This document shows, piece after piece, positions 24,467 through 32,416 of a DNA stretch of 35,782 nt. Each line of letters opens with the position of its first letter. Positions within the stretch are counted from its first letter, which is position 1. The stretch lies in contig NZ_JAUCYU010000018.1 in assembly GCF_030373445.1 (NCBI RefSeq), positions 1-35,782 on the forward strand, given 5' to 3'. The notes under the pieces are model-generated. The model saw only the letters and a program-made list of their open reading frames with translations. It did not search any database and had not been told where the DNA came from. This DNA comes from Roseovarius sp. Its GTDB lineage: Bacteria > Pseudomonadota > Alphaproteobacteria > Rhodobacterales > Rhodobacteraceae. The translations under genes and the position numbers were made by a program.

Positions 24467-25921
24467 ATGACAACCGAATCTGCAAACCAGCCGGAAACCT
24501 CGATGCCGCGCGATTTGCCCCGTCGTGCTGCGCCGAAAGGCGCGGCGATCGTCGGGGTCTATCTGCTGGGCATGACCGCCATCGCGGCCAGCGCCTACAC
24601 GCTGCGCGACCAGGTTTTCACTGCACCCGCCATCGTCTCCGAAATCACCGACAGCCTGCCCCTGCCCGATGACCTCGCCGACCTCGATGTCGCGCCCCAT
24701 CTCGGGCTCCTGTCCCGCCCGGCCGGCACGTCCGAGGCACCGAAAATGGCCTCGCTCAGCGCGCCCGACGCGCGCCTGACCGATGATCTCTTCTCGCCGC
24801 TGTCGCGCATTTTCGCGGGCAAGCCCTCGGTCACCCCGCCCGATCGGCCCGCCTTCGGACAGGAACCCTCGCTCGAAATCCTGCCCGACGGGACCGAGAT
24901 CGCCGAACCGCTCGAGCTTGACGCGCTCACGCCGGCGGAACCGGGCATCGTCACCGCCTCCCTGCGCCCGCGCCTGCGCCCGCAGACGCTCGAGACCGGG
25001 CCGGCCGACACCCCCTCCGACCTCCGACTGGCCAGCCTGTCGCCCGCCCAGATGAAGGCGCTTCTGGCACCGGAAACTTCGGCCGAGCCCCCCGCGACCC
25101 CGCGCATCGCCAACAGCTCCGGCAAATGCCCCAGCCAACTGGCACGCGACATCCCCCGCCGCTCGGGCAGCGCCCGAGGCGCCCAGGCCGTGCTTGCCAG
25201 CGTCGCCAACGTCGATGGCGTCAAGCGTGACCAGACCGTGCTGCGTGAAATCCTCGGCGGCAACATGCCCGGCTTCATCCGCAACCTCGCGCCGGTCAAC
25301 ATCGGCGGCCGCGCCGCCGATGGCAGCAATGTCAGCATCACGCTCTGCGTAACGCCCGACTACCTCGCCCTGGGAAGCGACCGCGACTACGTGCGCGTAC
25401 CACTCGGCCTGCGCGCCGCCACCCGCATCGGCGAGCAGTTCAACATGATCCTGCCCACCCCGCGCATGGTCGACACGATCTACCGCCAGGCCGACCTGCG
25501 CCTCTCGCCCCGCCCGATGACACCGGGGCCGCAGATGACCTCGACCAACTATTTCATGCGCCACAACGCCACGGTCGAGGCCCAGCGCCAGTCGGCCGGC
25601 GCCGCGCCGGGCACGCTGATTTCGGGGCACAAGAAAGACGTGGTACTGACGACGCGGCTGGCGTCCAACCGGGGCCGCGTGGCGATCTACGGCTGGCACC
25701 AGCGCAACGGCCAGCCGATCCAGCCGCTCAGCACGGTCCACGGCGCGGGCTATGCCGATTACAGCCACGGCGTCCGGCTGGTCAGCCGCACGGCCTTCCT
25801 GAATGGCAAGTCGATCGACCTGCGCACGCTGATGGCCGACCCGCGCTATGCCGGCCTGCTCAGCAGCGAAGGGCCGATCTCGGGGCCGAACCTGCGGATG
25901 GCGGCGCTCGCCTCCAACTGA
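24467..25921 (+). CDS. Membrane-anchored periplasmic protein of unknown function
   Basis: I do not recognise the family. The 484 aa product starts at ATG 24467. A cytoplasmic ~22-residue lead is followed by one membrane helix (about 25-45). A long Pro/Ala/Leu-rich, low-complexity linker then runs to about residue 210. A C-terminal domain follows (about 215-484), with conserved-looking HNAT, SGHKKDVVLTT, YGWHQRNG and GAGYADYSHGVRLVS pieces. The His/Asp/Ser content of the last piece suggests an enzyme active site. Two cysteines (KCPSQ, LCVTP) could form a disulphide. A strong terminator follows. Confidence 0.7.
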   Translation: MTTESANQPETSMPRDLPRRAAPKGAAIVGVYLLGMTAIAASAYTLRDQVFTAPAIVSEITDSLPLPDDLADLDVAPHLGLLSRPAGTSEAPKMASLSAPDARLTDDLFSPLSRIFAGKPSVTPPDRPAFGQEPSLEILPDGTEIAEPLELDALTPAEPGIVTASLRPRLRPQTLETGPADTPSDLRLASLSPAQMKALLAPETSAEPPATPRIANSSGKCPSQLARDIPRRSGSARGAQAVLASVANVDGVKRDQTVLREILGGNMPGFIRNLAPVNIGGRAADGSNVSITLCVTPDYLALGSDRDYVRVPLGLRAATRIGEQFNMILPTPRMVDTIYRQADLRLSPRPMTPGPQMTSTNYFMRHNATVEAQRQSAGAAPGTLISGHKKDVVLTTRLASNRGRVAIYGWHQRNGQPIQPLSTVHGAGYADYSHGVRLVSRTAFLNGKSIDLRTLMADPRYAGLLSSEGPISGPNLRMAALASN

Positions 25922-25945
25922 GGCAAAATGCTGGTCTGACACGAA

Positions 25946-25969
25946 AAAGGCGCCCACATGGGCGCCTTT
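25946..25969. terminator. Bidirectional rho-independent terminator
   Basis: AAAGGCGCCC (25946-25955) pairs with GGGCGCCTTT (25960-25969) around an ACAT loop. It is flanked by A-rich sequence on the left and by T-rich sequence (TTTACTTTT) on the right, so it can serve both convergent genes. Confidence 0.85.
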
Positions 25970-25972
25970 ACT

Positions 25973-25994
25973 TTTCGTTAACCGGTTAACGAAA
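25973..25994. repeat. 22-bp perfect palindrome
   Basis: TTTCGTTAACC (25973-25983) is followed directly by its exact reverse complement (25984-25994). It lies 4 bp after the terminator stem and 3 bp before the stop of the minus-strand SUMF1 gene. It contains two GTTAAC words and could be a second hairpin or a protein-binding site. Confidence 0.65.
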
Positions 25995-25996
25995 CC

Positions 25997-26983
25997 TTAC
26001 TTCACGTCCTTGAAGCAGCGGAAGCCCAAGTGGTAATTCCGGTGGCTGTTCGACGCCATCACCCGCCCGCCGTGCCAATAAGGCGCGCGCCAGCGGCTCC
26101 AGTGGGTATGCGCCCGCACCGTGTCCCAGATGAACCAGCTCCCCTTCATCTCGGTCACGCCCAGCTTGCGGCTGCCCCGGCTCGACATCTCGTCCGGCGA
26201 CAGCGGCAGGTTCATGTGCTCGGCGGCATTGCCGTCGATATCGTAGACCCCCAGCGGGCTCTTGCAGGCCGGAAAGCTGCCCGCCGGATAGGTGTTGGAC
26301 CCGCAGCCGGTGAAGCTCCCGCCATTGCAGCCGCCATTCTTGAAGCTGCCGGTGGCACAGACCCCGGCCTTCCACTGCGGCCCGATGGAATACCGCGCCG
26401 ACGCCTGGTACTTGGCGTTATGCGCCGCCCGCGCCGCCTGCACGCTCCGCCCGAAGAAGTAATCCGGCGGCGTCAGCGCCCCGTGCGAAGCGCCTTCCCA
26501 TTCATGCGCATCGCCGATCCGCTTGCCCTCGGCCCAGCACAGCTCGGCCGCCTCGTTCGCCTGCACCCATGTCACCGGGTACATCCCCGGCACGTTCGGA
26601 TACTCGAACATGTCGGCGCACACCTTCGCGTCCCCCGGGCTCTCCGACGCCGGATCGTAGAGCGGCGCCATATAGGGCTCGCCACAGATCCGCTCGAACT
26701 CGGCATTGCGGTAATAGCTCTTCGGATCCTGCCCCAGCTTCGCCGCCAGCTGCTGCGGCGACAGCGGGTGGCGCGTCACCGCCGGGTTGCCCTGCCCCAT
26801 GTAGCGCGACCCGGCAAAGATCGACCGGATCCGCTGCATCTCCGCCCCGCTCAGGCCCCGCGCGGCCTGCATTTCGCGGAACATCCTCTCGTTGTTGTCC
26901 TGAAGCGTCTGCGACTGTCCGGGCAGCCCCCCGATCATCACCAGAAGCCCCGCCGCAAGAACGGCCCTCGAACGTTTCAGCAT
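25997..26983 (-). CDS. Exported SUMF1/formylglycine-generating-enzyme-fold protein
   Basis: A 328 aa protein beginning at 26983 with GGGGAAA upstream. Residues 1-25 look like a signal peptide (ending GQSQT). The rest reads as an FGE-sulfatase/SUMF1 domain: MYPVTWVQANEAAELCWAEGKR, DAHEWEGASHG, YDIDGNAAEHMN in place of the usual GNVWEW, and a terminal HLGFRCFKD. Two to three extra Cys (CATGSFKNGGCNGG, GCGSN) suggest periplasmic disulphides. True sulfatase activation is doubtful because no sulfatase gene is nearby and FGE works in the cytoplasm in bacteria. It is 16 bp downstream of the DUF2233-like gene, in one operon. Confidence 0.8.
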   Translation of the reverse strand: MLKRSRAVLAAGLLVMIGGLPGQSQTLQDNNERMFREMQAARGLSGAEMQRIRSIFAGSRYMGQGNPAVTRHPLSPQQLAAKLGQDPKSYYRNAEFERICGEPYMAPLYDPASESPGDAKVCADMFEYPNVPGMYPVTWVQANEAAELCWAEGKRIGDAHEWEGASHGALTPPDYFFGRSVQAARAAHNAKYQASARYSIGPQWKAGVCATGSFKNGGCNGGSFTGCGSNTYPAGSFPACKSPLGVYDIDGNAAEHMNLPLSPDEMSSRGSRKLGVTEMKGSWFIWDTVRAHTHWSRWRAPYWHGGRVMASNSHRNYHLGFRCFKDVK

Positions 26984-26999
26984 GCGCTTTCCCCGATTT

Positions 27000-28736
27000 C
27001 TACTTTCTGAGCAGGTAAACAAAGTCACGATTGTCGGAGAAGCCGACGAAACGGGCGATCGGATGGCCGTCATTGCCCTGCGCATCCACCGCCGACATCC
27101 CGTTCACAAGGTGATGCGGCACCACGCGCCCCTCCTCGTTGGTATAGAGCGCCATGTAGGTGTGCTCCTGCGAGTTCATGTCGAGCAGCATGGCATGGTC
27201 ACAGCCATAGGCCTGGAACGTTCTTGCCTGCGCCGAGGGCGTGGCCGAGGAGAAATAGGCGTAGATCAGGAACTTGCGGCCATTGACCTCCTTCATGCAG
27301 GCCCCGCCGCGCAACGTCCGCAGATCGGCCTCGGCCGAGCCGGACCAGTTGCCGCCAAGCCAGCTTGTCACCTGGTCGCCCGGCACGCCGTTCTCGATCA
27401 GCGGCACCCCGTTCTGGCGCGCGAAACGCACCCGCGGCAGCAGCTCGCGATCCGCCTCGGTCCAGGTCCGCATATGGATCGAACCGTCATCCAGCACGAA
27501 GATCGTCGACAGGCCCGGATGCAGCTTGCTGAAGATCACCCCGTTGGCCAGAAAGCCGTAATGGTGGCCGTAATTGGTGAACGCCTTGTCCCCGGCGCGC
27601 CACGCCCCGTGGTCCCGCTTGAACCCGCCGGCGAATGTCGCCGCCACCCGGTCGGTCAGCGCCGGGCTCAGCATCCCGGTCCGCACCACCGGGTCGGCCT
27701 GGTTGAACCCGTCCGGCCCCGGCAATTGCCAGTTCTTGCCCGCCCCGCTCGGCCGCGGCGACCAGCCAAGGCGCGGGTGATCGGTGCCCACCTCGTAGCC
27801 CAGCTCGAACTGCGACAGGTCGAACGCCACGAGATACACGTCGGCGCGGTTCTCCACGCCATCCAGCCAATGGGTCTCACCCTTGCGGTTCAGGATATCG
27901 GGGTGGATCATGCCGGGCTGCATCGCGCTGGCATAGATGCCGGGCGCGTCCTTCACGGCATACCAGCTTCCGGCCTGCATCCCGCCCTCGGCGCCGTCCA
28001 GCTCGAAGCCGAAATAGGCCCGGAAGACCGGATGCTGCGACAGGTTGGCCTTGCCGAGCGAGGCCGCCACCTCGCCGGAATCGCCCCCCGCGACCACTTC
28101 GCCCGACACCATGTAGGCGTCTTCATAAAACGATCCCTTGATGATCCCGACGATGCTCTCGCCGAAGATCACGTTGTCGCGCAGGAACTCCGCCACCGCC
28201 TCGCGGTTGCTCCGCGAGCCGCGCACATGGTTGCGCACGAATACCCGGTCATCGCAGATCGGCGCATAGGGCAGGCCCGAATTGACTGCCTTGTCCAGCT
28301 CCGAATTCCGCCCGTTCCACGGCGTGCAGCGTTCGACCAGCCCGTTATTCTCGAAGATCAGCGCCGGGCTGTCCGTCGTCCGAAGCGAGACGGTCGTCTC
28401 CTCCGGGTCGGTCAGTTCGAGGTGATAGGTCACCGTCTTGGTATGCCGGGCGACGGTGGTGACATCGAGCAGGAACCACGTATTGAACGCCGGGTTGAGC
28501 GAGGTCAGGGTGAATTCCGTCCCGTCCGCATCCTGCGTGGTGGCGGACCGCCGGAAAGGCTGAACCTCCCGGATCGACTTCGGCCTGTCGGCCTCGTACT
28601 CCGCCCATTGCTTTTCGAGAAGTGCTCCATCGGCCGATTCAAGATCCGTGGCCTCCGCGTGCGGCGCCGATCCCAAGGCAGCCGCAACAACCGCGGCGCC
28701 CGCGACCGTTTTCCAAAAATTCCTGATTTTAAACAC
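27000..28736 (-). CDS. Exported protein resembling phosphodiester glycosidase (DUF2233/NAGPA)
   Basis: A 578 aa protein from GTG 28736, which has AAGGGATG 6 bp upstream. Residues 1-29 form a signal peptide cut after HAEA. The C-terminal half follows the order seen in DUF2233/NAGPA enzymes: TFAGGFKRD (GGF at 370-372), a glycine-rich FLANGVIFS, a beta-strand FVLDDGSIHMRTW, QNGVPLIENG (441-450), and YGCDHAMLLDMN (510-521) where the family has LDGGGS. The N-terminal ~230 residues are unassigned. The assignment is tentative. The gene heads a two-gene unit with the SUMF1-fold protein, suggesting a joint periplasmic function. Confidence 0.65.
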   Translation of the reverse strand: MFKIRNFWKTVAGAAVVAAALGSAPHAEATDLESADGALLEKQWAEYEADRPKSIREVQPFRRSATTQDADGTEFTLTSLNPAFNTWFLLDVTTVARHTKTVTYHLELTDPEETTVSLRTTDSPALIFENNGLVERCTPWNGRNSELDKAVNSGLPYAPICDDRVFVRNHVRGSRSNREAVAEFLRDNVIFGESIVGIIKGSFYEDAYMVSGEVVAGGDSGEVAASLGKANLSQHPVFRAYFGFELDGAEGGMQAGSWYAVKDAPGIYASAMQPGMIHPDILNRKGETHWLDGVENRADVYLVAFDLSQFELGYEVGTDHPRLGWSPRPSGAGKNWQLPGPDGFNQADPVVRTGMLSPALTDRVAATFAGGFKRDHGAWRAGDKAFTNYGHHYGFLANGVIFSKLHPGLSTIFVLDDGSIHMRTWTEADRELLPRVRFARQNGVPLIENGVPGDQVTSWLGGNWSGSAEADLRTLRGGACMKEVNGRKFLIYAYFSSATPSAQARTFQAYGCDHAMLLDMNSQEHTYMALYTNEEGRVVPHHLVNGMSAVDAQGNDGHPIARFVGFSDNRDFVYLLRK

Positions 28737-29155
28737 CGAATCATCCCTTGCAATTGCCTGAAATACAGGCGTTTGCGTTTCCCCTGAAGGGTCCCCGAAA
28801 ATGCAGGTGACGCCCCCCAAGCACACCGAACGGGATCATGCTATTGCGAGAGCGTTGTTTTCTCAAGATGTTGATCACCGCCCCGGTAAAAGCCACGGCG
28901 GCTGTTGCCGGGCTGCTTCGGGGCGAAGGGCGGCATCACCCGGGGAAATGCCCACCCTCCGACGCCCGGGCGAGACGGTCAGGCCGTTGGCACCGTGACT
29001 GTCACGAATTCCGTCGTCACTGAAATGCGGGCCCTCGGCCAGGCGCGGCGGGCGGGGAAACGCCGCTGGAGCTCCAGAGCGCAAGATTCTCTCGCAATTT
29101 CAACCTTTAATGATAGCTTGCCATTGAAGCGGAGACAGTGACCAATTGATCATCG
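28737..29155. promoter_or_regulatory. Divergent intergenic region with CGTGAC palindrome
   Basis: A 419 bp gap between the exported DUF2233-like gene and the XRE/LuxR regulator. A perfect palindrome CGTGAC-T-GTCACG lies at 28994-29006, about 150 bp before the regulator. Composition shifts from host-like GC toward AT after about 29080, marking the left edge of the accessory region. No small gene is convincing and no clear 20-bp lux box was found. Confidence 0.4.
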
Positions 29156-30166
29156 ATGACTGATGGTGAAGCGACGGAAAAGGCGTTTGGGAGACAGCTG
29201 GCGCTCTTTCGGAAAGATCGGCACGTCTCTCAACTATCCTTGTCGCTGGAAGCCGATGTCTCGACACGGCACATAAGCTTCCTCGAGACTGGTCGCTCTG
29301 CACCCACTCGCGAGATGATCGCGCGGCTGTCCGCGGCCCTTGGCCTCTGCCGGGTGGAACGCCTGAGTTTGATGCGTGCGGCCGGCTTTTGGGAACGGCC
29401 CGACACGCCGGGTGAAACCGCAGCATCACTGATCGGACATTCCGGTAACGACCTCGATGCGATGATCGCCATAGAATCTTCGGACGACACGTGCGATGCC
29501 ATAGCGGTTGCGGCCGATGTGCTGGCGCGCATCGGGTTGGATCAGTTCTTTACGGGAACGATGCAGGCCGGCGGGGATGGCAGTACGGCGATCATCACCC
29601 ATCATCACGTCACCCATGCGCCACTTGGGTGGATGCTGCACTACCGCGACCGTAACTATGTATCCATCGACCCCTTGGTGCGCACGACGGGCATGTGGCA
29701 TTTGCCATTCTTCTGGAGCGACCTTCGCGGATCGAAAGAGATGAACGCACCGAAGGTCGGCCGGATGTTCAACGAGGGGCGCGAGTTCCGCATTTCGAAT
29801 GGCTTCGTCATGCCCGTTCATCGTGCGGATGGCAGCGTACATGCACTTTCGGCGATGGCAGAAAAGATCGATGTCGCCGATCCCAAGGTGCGCTCGACTG
29901 CCAAGTCAGTCTCGATTGCCCTTCTGCACCGGCTCGATGAGCTGGGCCTTCCAGCGAGCGGAACACCTTTGTGCCTCGCCGATCAGGAACGCGACCTTCT
30001 CCTTTATGTTCTGGAAGGCAGATCACGGAGCGACATTGCCAGCCGGCTGCAATCCTCGGAGGAGAGCCATGACAGGTCCCTTGCTCAGGCTTGTGCGCGG
30101 TTCGGAACGAAAGAGCCCTTGGAGGCCGCGCTGCGCGCAAGACGTGCCGGACTACTCGTGGCCTGA
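29156..30166 (+). CDS. Chimeric regulator: XRE HTH + AHL-binding domain + LuxR HTH
   Basis: A 336 aa regulator with three parts. Residues 8-78 are an MmyB-type XRE helix-turn-helix (SQLSLSLEADVSTRHISFLE, then TGRSAPTREM and LMRAAGF). Residues 100-260 match the acyl-homoserine-lactone-binding domain of LuxR/TraR proteins: W159, Y163, D172, P173, W187 and G216 keep the spacing of TraR W57, Y61, D70, P71, W85 and (within one residue) G113. Residues 270-334 match the LuxR HTH: E278, L282 and G288 reproduce TraR E178, L182 and G188 spacing, though the recognition helix looks degenerate. No luxI is in the window. The ribosome site is weak. It probably senses an exogenous signal and controls the adjacent detoxification genes, which is inference. 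Confidence 0.85.
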   Translation: MTDGEATEKAFGRQLALFRKDRHVSQLSLSLEADVSTRHISFLETGRSAPTREMIARLSAALGLCRVERLSLMRAAGFWERPDTPGETAASLIGHSGNDLDAMIAIESSDDTCDAIAVAADVLARIGLDQFFTGTMQAGGDGSTAIITHHHVTHAPLGWMLHYRDRNYVSIDPLVRTTGMWHLPFFWSDLRGSKEMNAPKVGRMFNEGREFRISNGFVMPVHRADGSVHALSAMAEKIDVADPKVRSTAKSVSIALLHRLDELGLPASGTPLCLADQERDLLLYVLEGRSRSDIASRLQSSEESHDRSLAQACARFGTKEPLEAALRARRAGLLVA

Positions 30167-30247
30167 TCCAACTTGTCCGGGCAAGTTCCGGCACTGCTCA
30201 CGATCGTGACGTTGGCACTTGTTCCAACGCGACGTTTCGATACCTGC

Positions 30248-30790
30248 CTACTTCGTCATGTACTGGTCCCAATATCCCGCCTTGGGTTCGATCTGCTGGA
30301 CGATGTCGACCAACACACCGGCCGGGTCGCGGGTCATGAAGCGTCGCTGACCCCACTCTTCATCCGTCAACGGATAAACGATGGGGGCATCCGCCGCGAT
30401 GAACCGTTCAAAGACTTCCGCAGCGTTTGAAACTTCGACGGTCAGGATCATACCCTTGCCGCCAAAACTTTCCGGGCCGGGCGGGTTCGACGGATGATCG
30501 GGGTGCATGAAGGCGAGCGTCGCGCCGCGGCTGCCCTCTTCTCCGGGACCAACCAGGTAGACGAACCAGCTTGCTTCGAACGCGACCTCGAAATCGAAAT
30601 TTCTGACATAGAAATCGCGTGTTTCCTCTAACTGCGGCGTCGTGACGAGAGGGTAGAGATCGCGAACTTGCATGGCGGGTTTTCCTTGTGCGTGGGCGTG
30701 ATTCAGCAAGCCGATGACGAGAAGAATCGCCGGAACGATGATGGAGAGAGCCTGACCCGGCCTCGCGGCAATCTTGCCAATGAACGTCAT
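30248..30790 (-). CDS. VOC-family protein with N-terminal signal peptide
   Basis: A 180 aa protein starting at 30790 with GGAAGGA upstream. The C-terminal ~140 residues form a vicinal-oxygen-chelate fold (VRDLYPLVTTPQLEETRDFY, then GMILTVEVSNAAEVFERF, TDEEWGQRRFMTRDPAG), as in glyoxalase, bleomycin-binding and dioxygenase proteins. Residues 1-34 are a hydrophobic signal sequence ending NHAHA-Q, so the protein is predicted to be periplasmic, unusual for this family. It is downstream of the MFS gene on the same strand (72 bp), convergent with the regulator. The ligand is unknown; drug sequestration is possible. Confidence 0.82.
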   Translation of the reverse strand: MTFIGKIAARPGQALSIIVPAILLVIGLLNHAHAQGKPAMQVRDLYPLVTTPQLEETRDFYVRNFDFEVAFEASWFVYLVGPGEEGSRGATLAFMHPDHPSNPPGPESFGGKGMILTVEVSNAAEVFERFIAADAPIVYPLTDEEWGQRRFMTRDPAGVLVDIVQQIEPKAGYWDQYMTK

Positions 30791-30862
30791 TCGGTTTCCT
30801 TCCTGAAGTGACGAGTGATCCTTGTTTGCCGGCAAACAATCAGGTGAGTTACCCCCGCTCAA

Positions 30863-32074
30863 TTACGTTTCAGGTAATGCCTTCATCGCGTCATAGCTCG
30901 CGACCTTACGAAGGCCGCTGAGCAACGCGATCAGGAAGGACACGCTGAAAAGTCCTGTCACAACCCAAATCCCGGCTTCGGATGACCAGTGGCCGACGAT
31001 GAGGCCGCCGCTCAAGGCACCCAGGGGCCGCACACCGTAGATGGCCGTCTGGATGACGGCATTGACCCGGCCCAACATCTCCTCGGGCGTTGCTACCTGG
31101 CGGACGGTGTTTTGGACAACGAGCCACATGGACGGGCCAAAACCGAGGAAGAAGAAGGCCGGATAGAGCACGATTTCAGGAGTCCGAACCGGTACCACAA
31201 GCAGCAGGAAGGATGCGGCAGCGGAACTTGCCGGACCGGCAATGAGAATGACATTCGGCGGCACCAAGGGTGCAATTCGCCCGATCACCCAAACGCCGGC
31301 AATGGCTGCGATGCCGAATGCCGCCATCGCGCCGGCAAAGAGAGAGGGGTCGCCCGCATAGAGCTCGATGATGGCGGGAACAAGCACAACCAGCAGGACG
31401 GCGAAAGCCAGGTTCCAGAATATGGCGCAGAGAGAGATCGGCCTGAGCAAGCCATGCCGAAGAACATACCTTCCGCCTGTCGCCAATCGCCCGAGGATCG
31501 CCCGCGCGGGAGATTTCGTGCGGGACATGTCAGGCAGTCTTCTGACGACCATCAACGCAACACAGGCCCCGGCCGCGGCGATCCAGAACGTAACGGCCGC
31601 AGTCGCGGCCGAAAGCACAAGGCTCATCACCATCGGCACGAGGAAGGACGCAAGCGCTCTCGGCAAGGACACGCGCGCATTGGCGGCCCCCAGTTTACCA
31701 ACCTCGACAAGCTTCGGAATGGCGGAGAACGTCGCCAGTTCGTACAGGACGATCCCCAGTCCGGCCACGGCAATGGCCACTCCGAACAGGGGTACCTGTC
31801 CCGACGTCAAGGCCAGGCCAGCGGCACTGAAGCCCGCCAGCGCCAACAAGGTCGATGCGATGACGATCGATCTGAGTTGGAACTGGTCGATAACCAAACC
31901 GAACGGGATCGTCCCGATCAGGTAGGCGGATGACTGGCACGCGACGAGAATTCCGATGAGAGTCGGTTCGGCATCGAAAACAACCACTGCGACAATCGGC
32001 GCGGCCACCAGGGCGATTTGATCCGCGGCGTACATGAAACGTGCGGACATCACGAGACGGGACAAGGGCGTCAT
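30863..32074 (-). CDS. MFS transporter (MFS_3/enterobactin-exporter type)
   Basis: A 403 aa inner-membrane transporter with about 12 hydrophobic helices. The sequence resembles the MFS_3 group: SARFMYAADQIALVAAPIV at the start, YLIGTIPFGLVIDQF, a central polar loop (RRLPDMSRTKSPARA), and TPEEMLGRVNAVIQTAIYGVRPLGA in the second half. Members export siderophores, macrolides or other drugs. It lies upstream of the exported VOC gene, probably one unit, and is divergent from a Crp/Fnr regulator. Substrate cannot be determined from sequence. Confidence 0.87.
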   Translation of the reverse strand: MTPLSRLVMSARFMYAADQIALVAAPIVAVVVFDAEPTLIGILVACQSSAYLIGTIPFGLVIDQFQLRSIVIASTLLALAGFSAAGLALTSGQVPLFGVAIAVAGLGIVLYELATFSAIPKLVEVGKLGAANARVSLPRALASFLVPMVMSLVLSAATAAVTFWIAAAGACVALMVVRRLPDMSRTKSPARAILGRLATGGRYVLRHGLLRPISLCAIFWNLAFAVLLVVLVPAIIELYAGDPSLFAGAMAAFGIAAIAGVWVIGRIAPLVPPNVILIAGPASSAAASFLLLVVPVRTPEIVLYPAFFFLGFGPSMWLVVQNTVRQVATPEEMLGRVNAVIQTAIYGVRPLGALSGGLIVGHWSSEAGIWVVTGLFSVSFLIALLSGLRKVASYDAMKALPET

Positions 32075-32416
32075 TCAACGGGGCTCCAGGCAGTTTCCCC
32101 GGAAACTACGAGTTCCGGGATTTCAAGCGACCCGTTTCTTGCTCGATAACGTAACAGGTTGCCGAAAAACGTTTTTTTGAAAATTGGTCGCTGCTATTTT
32201 TCGAGAGCACTTACCGAAAGGGTAATCATAGCTATTCCCCTTCACCGTGAACCTTTCGCTTTGAAGATGACGTGGTGAAAACGGGGCGCCGGTAGCGCTA
32301 CGCAAAGCGTGGCAGCGATTACCTTGCGCGTAATCGACTCCCGTATCGAGAACCGCCAGATTCGAGCCCGATCAACTTGACCTTCGCGAGGGCGCCATGC
32401 CGCTCGGGTACACCAA
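32075..32416. promoter_or_regulatory. Divergent control region between MFS and Crp/Fnr genes
   Basis: A 342 bp gap. CGATTAC (32316-32322) is repeated inverted as GTAATCG (32330-32336) around 7 bp, a 21-bp candidate operator 80 bp before the regulator. A GTAGCGCTAC palindrome lies at 32292-32301. The TTTTTTT run near 32173 is on the plus strand and has no clear stem. No gene is recognised in the gap. Confidence 0.45.

Noticed and set aside
25997..26983. Sulfatase-activating enzyme assignment for the SUMF1-fold gene
   Set aside because: The protein is exported, lacks the usual GNVWEW and has no sulfatase nearby; only the fold is claimed.
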